Part shown: positions 1-11,100 of the stretch, piece after piece | How positions within the stretch are numbered: the first letter of the stretch is position 1 | Layout of the letters: each line of letters opens with the position of its first letter | Assembly: GCA_021209875.1 (NCBI GenBank) | Contig: JAGYVD010000009.1 | Span: 186,001 to 250,000 of the forward strand | DNA from: Rosellinia necatrix | Taxonomy: Eukaryota > Ascomycota > Sordariomycetes > Xylariales > Xylariaceae | Reading direction: 5' to 3' | DNA: 64,000 nucleotides | Notes under the pieces: generated by a model | What the model saw: the letters and a program-made list of their open reading frames with translations, nothing else | Databases searched by the model: none | What the model was told of the DNA's origin: nothing | Translations under genes and position numbers: made by a program

Positions 1-2522
1 GACAGGAGACCCCAGGTTACAGGCTCAGCTAGAATCCCCACTCTAGTTGAAAGGTACGGTTAGGCAGCTGACAGTAGGTCGAGTTGGCGCAAAGCTTTAC
101 CAAAGCGAGTAAGTGACAAAGAGCCCCGCCCCATTGTCTATAAACCTTGCATTAGATCTCCAAATATCGAAGTTTATCTTGCCAATTGGCGAAGTGGGCC
201 AAAAGGGACGAACTCGTGTTTTGCTCCTCCGATTTACACGGCGGTGTGCTCAGTGTAGTGCGCACCGGATGCTTGTCATATGATAGCCCGAGATGATCTC
301 ATGTGTTTAGGGATTTGTGTAATAAGAGACTATAATGAGGAGGAATATAGATTATCTAATACCATGCCACAATCTCGCTATACTCATAGGCCAGTTTAAT
401 GTCTACGCTACGACTAATCCCTTCATATGCACACATAAAGCCGGCCAATTAAATTACACACATAATGGTTGTTCTTTATGTACGTGGTATATAGCATGTA
501 ATTAATTACATATACAAAGAAATGGAGTGGTTAGCAATTACCAACATCTACTACAAGGGCCTTCGTTGTTACCTCTCCGTTCTACAGATCTATCTGACTC
601 ATTGCATCCGAACTGTTGGGACGATAATTATTGTAACAATGCTTTAACTTATGGAGCGATATATTATAGATGAATGGATTTTTAGCTTGAAACTTTTTTC
701 CTTTTTGTGAAGGCGGTGTCGACACCTTTGCCTTTGCCATGATCAGCGTGTCAAAAAGCAACTATGGTACATATCTCGGAAGCTGTGCGCAACTGTGCCG
801 CCGCCTCGACGCCCCAACCTCCGACTAGGCGGAGAGGATGGAAATGTTTGGAGTCTTAGTCGCGGAAGGCGAATGTTCAAACAACTTGGTATTTATATCA
901 TGTATGCTTCAACACCACGAGATCCTGCCGCGCCTCTTGGGGGTTTGATCCGGGTTGACTGGCAGACCCCGCGACCAGTTGATGTAACCGTGGCGAGCTT
1001 GAGCGATGCCGTACCTGCATGAGGGGTTCACATTGTCCGGTGGCTGTGCCTGTTTCGAGTTGAACGGTTTACCCACTGAAACAGCCAACAGCTCGTGTTG
1101 GCCCCTGCGACGACGTTAGGAAGGGAGGATTGACTGATGTCTGAATTCGGATCGCAAGGTTTTCCGATGTTTCCTAACTCGGGAGCGGGCGCGCTAAACC
1201 AGGACCTCGTTTACGGCGTGTGAATCCTTATTCGGAGCCATATCCTTTGTATTATGATTAAAATTCTTATAGCCTCCATACTATGCACTAGATCTAAAAA
1301 CATGCCTATGAGCGGCAATAAGTGCATTTACCGCATCGCGCCTGGCGCCGTGCTCCCAGCGCCAGACTCCCAGCGCCAGACGCAGACTTACACTACATCC
1401 GTTGACTGAGCCCAGCACCAAGCGCGCCCAAGTGGACTGCCGTTCATGGCCAAATCGATTGGCCATAAGGCCTTCCATTGGTCGGCGGCACAGAGCAAAG
1501 GCTGCTGATGACTGGCTAGATCGCTTGGGCGAAGACCCATAGAGTGGGACCCCCGGAGAGCACACTTCTAGTGGATAGGTCGGTCGCATGGGGGGCCCAC
1601 CGGTATCCACCTCCCCTAACGCATCCGAACTCCTCCAAGGGTCTCCCTGGCGCTTTCAGGCACGTCCATTCATCCACATCCATTCATCCACATCCATTCA
1701 TCCACATCCATCCATTCAACCCACCGTGACCTGACCGCCAACTGTGACCCCCTGAAAATACAACGCCAACGCCCGCAGACACGCTCCATCCAGCGAGCCG
1801 CGCGCTCTGCTAGCTCTGTCTCTGTCCTGCGCAGCCCTTCGGTTCTGTTCTGCAGAGGGCCGCTCGTCCTGTCCAGTCGTATGCGGTGGAATGCGCCTCT
1901 GCGCCCCCCTTGCCGCTCCGAGGATCCACTGATCTGCTCGGAGCATGCCCTCGAAGCACTGTAGTCTGTAGTGTGGTGTAGCCTCGATGTCGTCCAACTA
2001 CAGCACATGCCGTGCTTGCTATCGGGCCTAGGTGGTCCGTGGCTCATGGCCCATCGCCCATCGCCCACAGTACAACCAACTGGTCTCTGCCATGGAACAA
2101 GGGATGCCATCCAAGGGGCCGGCTTGCAGAAACAGCGGCTCTCGACCCTGGTCTGAAGGTGCAGGGCCTCTTTGATGGTCTGACCCGCAGCCCGGCCCTC
2201 ACCAGATGAGAGGCTTGGGATTGTCCATTGTGAGATGCTATATATGGCCCGGTTCCTGACCTAGCATCTTGGTTTGGATTGTCCATCATCTCCACGATTC
2301 TTTGTTTCTATCAAGGCCCTCGTTTCCTTCAGGGTGTAATTATCGGTTCTTTCTTTTTCCCACAAAGAGTTAAGGTCATTCGCTTGCTTAACCATCTTGT
2401 TTCTTATTCATACAGTCATTTCTGCTTGATATAAGGCACCATCCTCTCCCTCGAATCCAACTTGGAAGGGACACAAACATTTACTACATCCGGACTGAAA
2501 AGGTCACATTAACACATACATC
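1..2522. other. Intergenic, no gene recognised
   Basis: The first 700 bases are comparatively AT-rich with many stops in all frames, and the rest is mixed composition. Short open frames at 795-1022, 1281-1610 and 1670-2110 show no motif or composition I would trust. A small tandem repeat lies at 1667-1708 and a 14-base direct repeat (cccagcgccaga plus two bases) at about 1357-1382. The last 200 bases are presumably promoter and 5' leader of the adhesin gene. Confidence 0.6.
1667..1708. repeat. 14-bp tandem repeat, 3 copies
   Basis: Three perfect head-to-tail copies of CATTCATCCACATC (1667-1680, 1681-1694, 1695-1708), followed by a decayed fourth copy. Intergenic minisatellite with no evident function. 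Confidence 0.9.
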
Positions 2523-4890
2523 ATGAAGAACACTTTGGCCCTCTTTGCCCTGGCTGCTGGCCTCAGCCAGGTCACTGCCACCGTAAGAAACCCCGAGCTA
2601 CTACGCTTCATTCCTTGGCTAATGACATCAGGGCTTCCACAATGCTCCTTCATATACTTCCCCTGATAACTCCGACAACCAATGTACAGACGCCATGAAG
2701 GGGGGTTTCGACTGGACTGACCTAAACTTCGGTGATTTCAACAGCTACAAGGGTTTCCAGTACTCAGGATACCAATGCACGCAGAAATTTGGCAAGCGGG
2801 ACACGCTCACGGGACGGAGCTTTCAGTCAAAGTGCATTACGGGCAAGGCTACCGGGGACCGGAACAACAGCCCTAAGATCAGCTGCGATAAGAGCACTGT
2901 GGAGAAGACCTCGATCCGTGAATTCCAGGTTACACCCGAGTTCGACTGTGATCTTGAGTTCCACTACACCATGCCCGATGGATCTAACTGCAAGCACCGA
3001 TCGTCCTGCAAGTCAACCGGTACCGTCGTCAAGAACACCCAGTGTGGTGGCGCTACCGACGTGACTATCGTCTACCCTGAGCAACCCGACAAGCCCAAGG
3101 GTGGTTGCAACTACGGCATTCACCACATCGGATTCGACTGTGACGCACCCAAGCCTACCAAGCAGCACTCTTACCCCGTGAACACCCCCACGTACCCTGC
3201 CAACTCTCCTTCATCCCCGGCTAGTACACCCGCCAGCACTCCTTCGCTCCCAGAAACCACCACTGAGCCCGCCACCTACCCAGGTAGCACCCCTGCTGAA
3301 TCTACCCCTGCTGAGAGTACTCCCGCTGAGAGCACTCCCGCTGAGAGCACTCCCGCTGAGTCAACCCCGGCTGAGAGCACTCCCGCTGAATCAACTCCGG
3401 CCGAATCGACCCCGGCCGAATCGACCCCGGCTGAATCGACCCCGGCTGAATCGACCCCGGCCGAGAGCACTCCTGCTGAGAGCACTCCCGCTGAGTCTAC
3501 TCCCGCTGAGAGCAGCACCATTGGAAGCTCGAGCACCGCTCCTGTGACTAGCCCCTCGGTGACGCCTCCCGCCTCATCTGTCCCAGGTTCATATCCTGTC
3601 TATACCCCTAGCACTACTGCGCCTGCCGAGTCCACTCCTGCCGAGTCTACTCCTGTCGAGAGCACTCCCGCTGAATCTACACCCGCTGAGTCTACTCCTG
3701 CTGAGTCTACCCCCGCTGAATCCACACCTGCCGAGTCTACTCCCGCTGAGTCTACCCCTGCCGAGAGCACCCCGGCTGAATCTACTCCTGCCGAGTCCAC
3801 TCCCGCCGAAAGCACTCCTGCCGAGTCTACCCCCGTTGGCAGCAGCTCAACCGCCGCTGTCTCTACTCCCGCTGAGACCCCGATCTACTCGGTGACTAGC
3901 TACATTACCACCTCTACTGTCTTTACCACCTCGGTCCAGACCATCACGAGCTGTGGCCCCGAGGTCCCCAACTGCCCTGCTGGTTCTACTGCCGTGACTA
4001 CTGTCACTATTCCCATCTCCACCACTGTCTGCCCAGTCACCGAAACGATCAGTCAGCCCGCGACCACGCCAATTCCCACTCCTATTGAGACTGGCTCTGT
4101 TCCCGCCACTTACCCCGCATCGTCGCCAGTCGAGTCTACTCCCATTGCCTCGTCCGTCACTTCGCCTGCTTCTCAGACCTCCAGCGGACCCTCGTACCCG
4201 GTCGAGACTCTCCCTTGCCCTGGCGTCGTTCCGTCGTGCCTGAACACTTGGATGTTCGCTGTTGGCTGCAAGGACAACACTGACTCAGCCTGCTACTGCC
4301 CTGACAACGACTTTGTGAACAACATCTTTGCCTGCCTGTACGCTCACGGAGAGTCTGATGAAGTCATCTCCGAGGCTGTCAGCTACTTCCAGGGTATTTG
4401 TGCACCGTTCGTGCCCTCGAACCCTGGTATCGCCACCGGTGCCGAGACCATCACCACCGTGTTGACTGTTACCCCCACGCAAATTGCCTCCTACACCACC
4501 ATCGAGGTCATCGCTACCACCGTTGTTCCCTGCACCGACGCGGTCGGTGAGGTCATCCCAAGCTCCAGCAGCACCGTTGTCGTCAGCACTGCCATGACTG
4601 TTCCCCAAGTCATCTTCACGACCATCTCTGCCACCGGTACTGATTCCAGCTCCGTCGCTGTCATCCCTGGCACGTACCCTGCTTTCACCCCTACTCCTAC
4701 TGGTGATGTCACCCCAGCGCCTTACCCCACTGGCAGTGCCGGTATTACTACCTTCACTACGTCGCCCTCCGCCGGTCTCCCGGCCACCACACCCGCTACC
4801 ACCGCTCCCATCCAGACAGCAGGCGCCTCGCATGTGGGCGCTGGCCTGGGATTCATGGGCATGATGGCCGTGGTCATCGCTGCCCTATAA
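2523..4890 (+). CDS. MAD1-like cell-wall adhesin (CFEM, GPI-anchored)
   Basis: Two exons, 2523-2582 and 2632-4890, about 772 aa. The 49-base intron (GTAAGA, GCTAATG branch, CATCAG) follows exactly the codons for the signal peptide MKNTLALFALAAGLSQVTA. The mature N-terminus is a Cys-rich domain (motifs GGFDWTDLNFG, SGYQCTQKFG). Next come two Thr/Pro/Ser-rich STPAE arrays at about residues 239-313 and 349-423, a Ser/Thr-rich stalk, and a CFEM-like domain at about 546-615. I count seven of the usual eight cysteines there; the position after FAC reads LYAHG. The hydrophobic C-terminus (GLGFMGMMAVVIAAL) fits a GPI signal. Known family: Metarhizium MAD1/MAD2 adhesins share this order (signal, Cys-rich head, Thr/Pro repeats, GPI tail) and attach conidia to host surfaces. 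The adhesin role here is inference. Starting at the ATG at 2695 would lose the secretion signal, so the spliced start is preferred. Confidence 0.85.
3286..3510 (+). repeat. STPAE coding array 1 (15 units)
   Basis: 225 bases, exactly fifteen in-frame 15-bp units, each encoding STPAE. Around 3399-3458 neighbouring units are nearly identical at DNA level (TCGACCCCGGCTGAA type), a sign of recent unit duplication. Other units use AGC/TCT serine codons and are older. The reverse complement also stays open (SAGVD), an artefact of the repeat. Confidence 0.95.
3616..3840 (+). repeat. STPAE coding array 2 (15 units)
   Basis: A second 225-base block of fifteen pentapeptide units with degenerate edge units (TAPAE first, STPVE third, STPVG last). 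It begins 330 bases after array 1 begins, separated from it by a non-repetitive Ser/Thr/Pro spacer of 105 bases. Codons are mostly TCT/TCC/AGC serine with GCC or GCT alanine, so it has drifted separately from array 1. Confidence 0.93.
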
Positions 4891-5373
4891 GCAAGACATT
4901 GTTAGTATACGGCACATCCTTTACTTATATTTAGACAATGTATTGGATATAGCGTGGCCCAGGTTTGGGTCCGTTACGGGCACAAAAAAACACACATAGT
5001 GGTTTACTTCTTACGATCCTTACGAAACGCAGCTTTTTGCTCTCGCATTTTTCTTTTGGCGTCGTGCATCCGGGAACAAAAGACAAGGGAGGTAGAGACA
5101 TACAACTCCTGCTTGAGGGATGAAGGCAGTGGTATAATACATACCCTGCGAATTGGACATTTGGAAGAGAGGATGAAACACCTGTAGTAATAGTAATACC
5201 CATCCCCCCGGAGTACTAGGAGATAAATAAACTTTTGAGCTTGACGTTCATCAATCTGGTCCTTTTTTCGAAGTGTGAGCCTAGCATGTAGAATAGTCTT
5301 GTGTGACTGCAACCGGAGTGGAATAATATTCAAAAACTTAGCGAGCTGCTCAGTCTACCTGCTCGGCGCTCTC
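4891..5373. other. Intergenic between convergent genes
   Basis: About 480 bases holding the 3' ends of the adhesin (+) and the GC-rich gene (-). AT-rich, no convincing coding signal. Confidence 0.6.
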
Positions 5374-6740
5374 TTAGACGGCGGTAGGCCTTTCACCTCC
5401 GGCATCTACTGCCGCGGCGCCCTGGAGATTCCGTGCCTCTTGTTCACCACCCCCCTTACAGCCACCGCTTTTCCCCTTTCCACCCCCGTTCCCATTGCCG
5501 CCGCTACCGCCGCCGGCCTCCGGTCCCGTCCTCCCGCCCGGTGGACTCGGGCCGGGATCGCCGGCGCGCGCGGCCCCCCAGAGCGTCCGGACGTACTCCG
5601 CATCGTGCGCCCGGGGATGGCAGCCGGCGCCGCCGCCGCCCGCGCATCCGCAAGCACACCAACGCACGCGGCAGCGACAGCGGCGGCGGCGCGACTTCTC
5701 ATCCGCGTCCTCGCAATGACCCCCACGCCTCTCCCCCTTCCCCCCCCTCCTCTTCGTCTTCGTCTTCGTCGCCTTCTTCGGAGTCTCCTCCCACCCCTCA
5801 TGCCCCCCCCACGCGCCCCCGCCCCCGCCATCCATATACCACGCCGCCCCATCCCATCCGTCCGCGGCGGCAGGCGCTTGCTCGAACCCGAACACCGCCG
5901 GGTCCTTGCCGCCCCCCGCACGCCGCGTACGCGTTCGCCGGGTAGCCGTAGTAGTCGTAGTCGCGGTAGTAGTGCGGATGCGGATACGGGCACGGGGGCG
6001 GGTAGGCGGACGGGTGTTCGGCGTGCATGTGTTCGGCGTACCGCACCGTGTGGTCCGGGTACCGGACCGCGTGCTCCGGCGCCGCGTGGCTCGGCACCTG
6101 CCCGCGCGGCGTGCGCTCGCGGCAGCCCGCGGGGAGCCGGGTGCGGAGCCGGCGCCGGCGGCCGGCGCCACCGGCCACCCCGTCCGGCAGCGCCGCCACG
6201 TCGACGCGCTTGCGGAACGCGAGGGCGTAGTGGTCGCGGGAGTGCTGCAGCCGCCAACGTCGTTTTTTCACGTCGTCAAATTTAGTAGCCGTTTCTCTCT
6301 TTTTTTTTTTTGCCGGTGCATTGAACCCCTCCCCTCTCACTTTCTCTTTCTTTCTCTCTCTCTCTCTCTCCTTCGAAATCCTACCCCTTTCCCCCCTCAC
6401 CTTCTTTTTTTCCTACTCACAACTTGTAGGGAAGAACGAGGGAATAAAAAAAAAGGAAAAAAAAGAAAGGGAAACTTACACAACCCTTGTGTCGAGTGAT
6501 GCCCCTAACGCCCCCGGGCCACCCGTTCTGGGAGACGGGGTCGCGGGTGTCGGCTCTGCCGCGGTGATGGCGGCACCGCACGATTGGGCCGCCGAAGAGG
6601 TGGTGTAGGATCCGCAGGAAGCCGTTGGGCTCGTGGCAGGCCTTGCATGCCGTGTGGAGGTCGTACGTCAGATATCGCCTCGGCCAGCCTGGATCTGACG
6701 CGTCTGAGCCGTCGTCCCAGTGATGTAGTTTGTACGGCAT
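5374..6740 (-). CDS. Unrecognised GC-rich protein, frame broken at 5912-5917
   Basis: Likely two exons, 6740-6480 (87 codons, starting MPYKLHHWDDGSD) and 6244-5374. The 235-base intron has GTAAGT, a CTACTAAAT branch and CTGCAG. Exon 2 first reads in frame HSRDHYALAFRKRVDVAALP, with strong G/C third positions and a Tyr-rich stretch (YYRDYDYYGYPANAYAACGG). Then the convincing frame moves by one base at a run of six C (5912-5917). Downstream it reads KDPAVFGFEQAPAAADGW, a Lys/Arg-rich basic stretch, a Cys-rich stretch, HDAEYVRTLWG and a Gly-rich tail ending at 5374. Removing one base makes the exon sum divisible by three (377 codons). Read as is, the frame stops at 5798 (235 aa). I do not recognise the family and no function is proposed. 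Exon 1 has a CKACHEPNGF motif that could bind metal. Confidence 0.55.
6352..6371. repeat. CT microsatellite in intron
   Basis: Pure CT run of about 20 bases inside the predicted intron of the GC-rich gene, next to other pyrimidine tracts at 6297-6311 and 6405-6415. On the coding strand these are purine-rich. Confidence 0.9.
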
Positions 6741-8154
6741 GATTGAGAGATGGAGGGGTCCGCGTTAGAGTACAGTCGGAGGACGATATACCTAGTTAGT
6801 TGGGTGGGAGAAAATAGGCAAGTGATCTGATGTCGAGCGTGCTCGCACGGAACTCATTGCTATAAGAGGCGAGATAGATAGGATTGGAAACTTGGTTACG
6901 AGCTGCGGAGTTCTACTCTCTGACGAAATGACCCCCCCCTATTAATACTCCCCAAAGAAATTTCCCCAGACCGAATCATTTCTCGTTTTCTACAGCCGAT
7001 CGCCAAGCTATGAAGCAAAGTACAGCAGCGGAATCTCGGTCAAGATAGCGCATACCGAGCGCCTGCTTCTCTAGGCAGACTGCGTCAGCCGTTTTCTATC
7101 TCATACTCGTGTTTCGTCTTCCCCCGGGGGCCATTCAGGAAGCGTATACCCCTATATTCGCCTCGCTCGCGGGGTCTAATAGTCTTTCGGTCTGACCCGG
7201 CTGGTTTAGACTAAGATACACCATGTACGGTCTTCAACGGCACGTGGTAGGATGGGAGCAGGGATCAAAGCCTAGGAAAGCCTCGCTGAGGAGCGAATAG
7301 GGGGGACTAACAAAGAGGAAATCAAGGCTAGCAGAGACAACCAGAGGACGAGATCCAACCACGCCATGACTATAACTAAAACAACATAGTACAAGCGGCG
7401 TGGGTGTGTGAGAATTGTTTGCGCTGTTTGAGGTGTCGAGCGTCGAGTGGCCACATGGCCCCGTCTGAGCGGGCCGGGCCGGTGAGCATGAGGGAAAATA
7501 CCAACATCTCCTCCGTTGGCGTGTATGTGCATGTGTAAATACACCCAAGGCTAAAATTGTCTCACCTGTTATCGTCATAGTTATCACGGCTGTGATCGGG
7601 CTGATAACGCCTAGGCCCGGGGTGTACAATATCCTCGTACCACGGCCTACGTCTGGTCTACGATGAGTCATTGATGTCGCGGGAGTTATACTATGCACGT
7701 GTGTCTACGTTGGACCGTGGACGACCCTCCTCGGCTAGCAGCAGCGGCCTGTCTCGCCCCCCTTTGACACTACTTTAAACGTCGGCTTTCGTGCTATGCA
7801 AACACGGAGAATATCTCCGCCCACTGTTTCTCATGGAAAGCACTGCTATATAGCGTACTACATGAAGCTATATCTATCACCACAATGTTGTAACTGGTGG
7901 CTGCATCTCTAGTTGTTCGATAGGTATATTAACACTATAACGGAGGGTAAACAGACATACAAACGAGGAAATCTTCAAGGTGTATCGTGTTGCCATCGTC
8001 CTCTCATACAATGCGTGGTCATGCTCATTATATGTGATAAGCTCCGGCACTGGTTCCAATAAAAACATGAATGTACAGTACAATACGCCGGCCCCGCCAT
8101 GAATATACCAATAATGCTGCCCTCATTTCTTAACCATGTACCCCAGCCATCGCC
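6741..8154. other. Intergenic, upstream of GC-rich gene
   Basis: About 1.4 kb between the start of the GC-rich gene and the 3' end of myosin II, both on the minus strand. Open frames at 7234-7698 and 7272-7544 lack recognisable domains or coding composition. The last few hundred bases are probably myosin 3' UTR. Nothing else seen. Confidence 0.55.
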
Positions 8155-11100
8155 TCATAGGAAACCCTTCGTGAAACTCGGCGTGCGCCCGATGCTGCTT
8201 TTCCGCTTAGGCACCTCGACTCCTGTCCCGGCAAGGCTGGCCGTCTCATCTACCTCAAACACACTGTTCCGTATCGAGCTCACCCTCCTTCCACCGCTTT
8301 CCAAGCCTGGTGTCCCAAATCGCACAACCCCGCCGTTCACGCTGCCCTTTTCCATTCGTAAATGCTTCCACCCCTCCAATTCGCGTTCCAGACGCGATGC
8401 CTTCTCTTTCTCTTGCCGTAGCTCCCGTTCGGCGCGTCGAGCGGTTAGCTGATTCGTGCTCTCGCTGGCTTGGAGCTCGTCTATCGTTTGGAGAAGTTTC
8501 TCGACCTTGTCTCGCAATCTGGAAACATCGTCATTCAATTGTGTGGTCTGCTTATTCTTGCGCTCGATTTGCGATTCTAAATCCTTCACCGCCCGATCAA
8601 CGTTGCGTGTTGACCTCTGGGACTTGGAATACTCGTTCTCCTGGCTTTCAAGCTGGGTTTCGAGCTATTATAAGTGTTAGCAATCCTGCTAATGGGCTTT
8701 AGTCATATGAGATGGGGGGATAAAAGTGTGTTTTACCTCCTGAATGCGCCTGTGTAGGAACTTGATGTCTTGGCTGCCACTCGAGTAACCTTTGGTCTCC
8801 AGGTCGATAAGGCGAACCTGGATTTCACTGAGGCTTTTCTCAAGTGTCGCCTTTTGCTTGGAGAGGTCGGCGTTGACCTCGCGCTCTACCGTGATTTCCT
8901 TCTGCATCTCTGTCGCTAGGGACTCCGTTCGTCGCATTTTTTCAACGGCCGCAGCCGCGACGTCTTCCTGTTGAGCAAGGCTAGACTTCAGCTCTAAAAT
9001 TTCCTTGTCTGTGCTGGCAGCATTCCGCAGGGCTGGGCTTTCGCTCTTCGAGAGGTCATCTAAACCGGCCTTGGCTTCCTGTAACCTGGCTTCGATACTA
9101 CGCTTTTCTCGAACGAGAGAGTCGCGCTCAGCAGTCATGTCGTCGACCGATGACCGAAGGCTTCTCACTTGTGACAGAAGGGACACCACCTTCCCTTGCG
9201 CCTCGTTGTGGGCGCTAACCGCTTCGTCACGAGAGGCCATAACATCGGCGAGCGTGGTCTCCAGTCGAGACTTCTCCTTTGACCAAGTTGTACTGTTGAG
9301 GACTTCATCGTCCCACTTAGATCGCAGGTCCTCGAGCTCCTCCCGCAGTCGGCCGATCTCGGCCTGCTTGTATAACTTCTCCTCACGCGCCAAATCTAAT
9401 TCCTTGGTCAAGCCGGCAAACTCGGCCTGGTACTTCTTGCGCGTCTGCTCCATGCTCAACTCCTTGTCTTCGAGGTCAATAGCCCGTTGACTTCGGTAGT
9501 CTTCGAGCTCGTGCTGAAGACGTTTCTTAGCTTGTGTGACAGCTTCAAGATCCGTCGAGATGTCCTCGAGCTTCTCTTCAAGTCGCTGGTTTTGCCGCTG
9601 CAAGTCTTCCATGCTCCCGTCTGATTTCTTCCGCTGAGACATGATCTCAACATAAGCTTCCTCCGCCTCTTTAGCTTGAGCCTTGGCGAATTGCTCAGCC
9701 CTATTTGCTTTCAAGACGGAAATCTCGGCTTGCTCCAGCTTACTAAAATATTCGTCGGCGCGGCCCTTGTACACTTCAAGGCTGGAAGTGACATCTGCCA
9801 GCTTAGATACTTCAGCATCAAGCCGTATTTGCAAGTCGGCATATTCTTGTAGCAGCTGACTTCGACTGGCTGCTTCTTGCTCCCTCGCAGCTGTCATTTC
9901 TTGTAGATCCGATCTCACATCTCGAAGCTCAACCTCTGCACTGGCACGATCATGTCGCATTTTCTCAAAGTGTTCCTTCACATCCGTAAGCTCAGCGATA
10001 GCATCGTTGTGACTATGGAGCAGAGATTTGCGGGAGTCCTCTTGACTGTTGAGTAATTCCAGGATCTCTTCATGAGACTTGGCTTGGATGTCACGCAAGG
10101 AGAGCTCGCCACTTCGCATCGATTTCTCTAAATGAGACACCTTTCTCGCCGAATCATCAAGCATGTCGTGCAGGCGACTGTTCGCTTTTTCCAACTTTTG
10201 CATACGACGAACAGAAGGGCTGTCGTCCGTGCTAAACTCTCGTGAAACACTAGAACGCTCGAGCTGGCTCTGGAGATGCCGATTCTGCATCTGAGTAAGT
10301 TGGAGTTGATTTTGCAGCTCCTCGACCTCAGTCTTCAGGTCTTGGCGATTGTTGAAACTGAGAATGTCCGCGGTGCGGTCGGATCTACCGGAATCCGGAA
10401 CGACGTCGTTCTCGTTCGTGAACCGACGGGTTGGCGTAGATGTGTTTGAATAATGTCTTGCATGAAGCTTAGCACGCCTTTGCGTTGGCGAGCCGTTGAA
10501 AGGGGCCTCGTTAGGGTGCATTTCTTCTAGTTTTGCCCTTGTCGGGGATTCTCCTCGGTTGTTTCGCGCTTCCGCTAGCTGCTCCTCTGCGCTAGCCCGG
10601 GCAGCCGTCTGGATTCGCACATTTTGCTGTAATTCCTCAATCTTTCTAATCATATCAAAGTTTTTGCTCATGATCTTATCATGAGATCCATCGATAGGGG
10701 TTGGAACAGATATTTCGGGATCTACGGCCTTTAACACTCTGAGCATTTGAGTACGAAGCTCCTCAATCTCTTTGCCACGCGAATCGAGCGTCGTTTGCAT
10801 TGTACGAACAGTTGATTGGGCTTGTGTCCTCAATTGACGTTCAGACTCGATAGTTCGGTTGGCCTCTGCTAGTTGAGCCGCAAAATTAGATGATGCTTTT
10901 TCGGCATTACGATTAGCCTTAGCTTCACGGGCGAGCTCATGGTTTACATCCTCCAAATCAAGTTGCAGCTTCTCGGCCTTCTTTTCTAGGCCGGCGATGG
11001 CCAGCGAAGCATCACCTAGTTGTTTGTTGAGGGTTGAGTTCAGCCCTTCAATCCTGGTTTTTTCGCGTTGAAGACTAATAATTTGGCCTCTCGAAGCCTC

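Noticed and set aside
3276..3815. Long minus-strand open frames of SAGVD repeats opposite the adhesin arrays
   Set aside because: They are the reverse complement of the STPAE codon repeat, whose unit contains no stop in that frame. No independent start context or domain.
4285..4833. 182-codon minus-strand frame inside the adhesin gene
   Set aside because: Gly/Asp/Ser-rich shadow of a strongly supported coding exon on the plus strand.
7234..7698. 154-codon minus-strand frame in the 6.7-8.1 kb intergenic region
   Set aside because: No recognisable motif, irregular composition, and no splice-linked neighbours. Likely chance.
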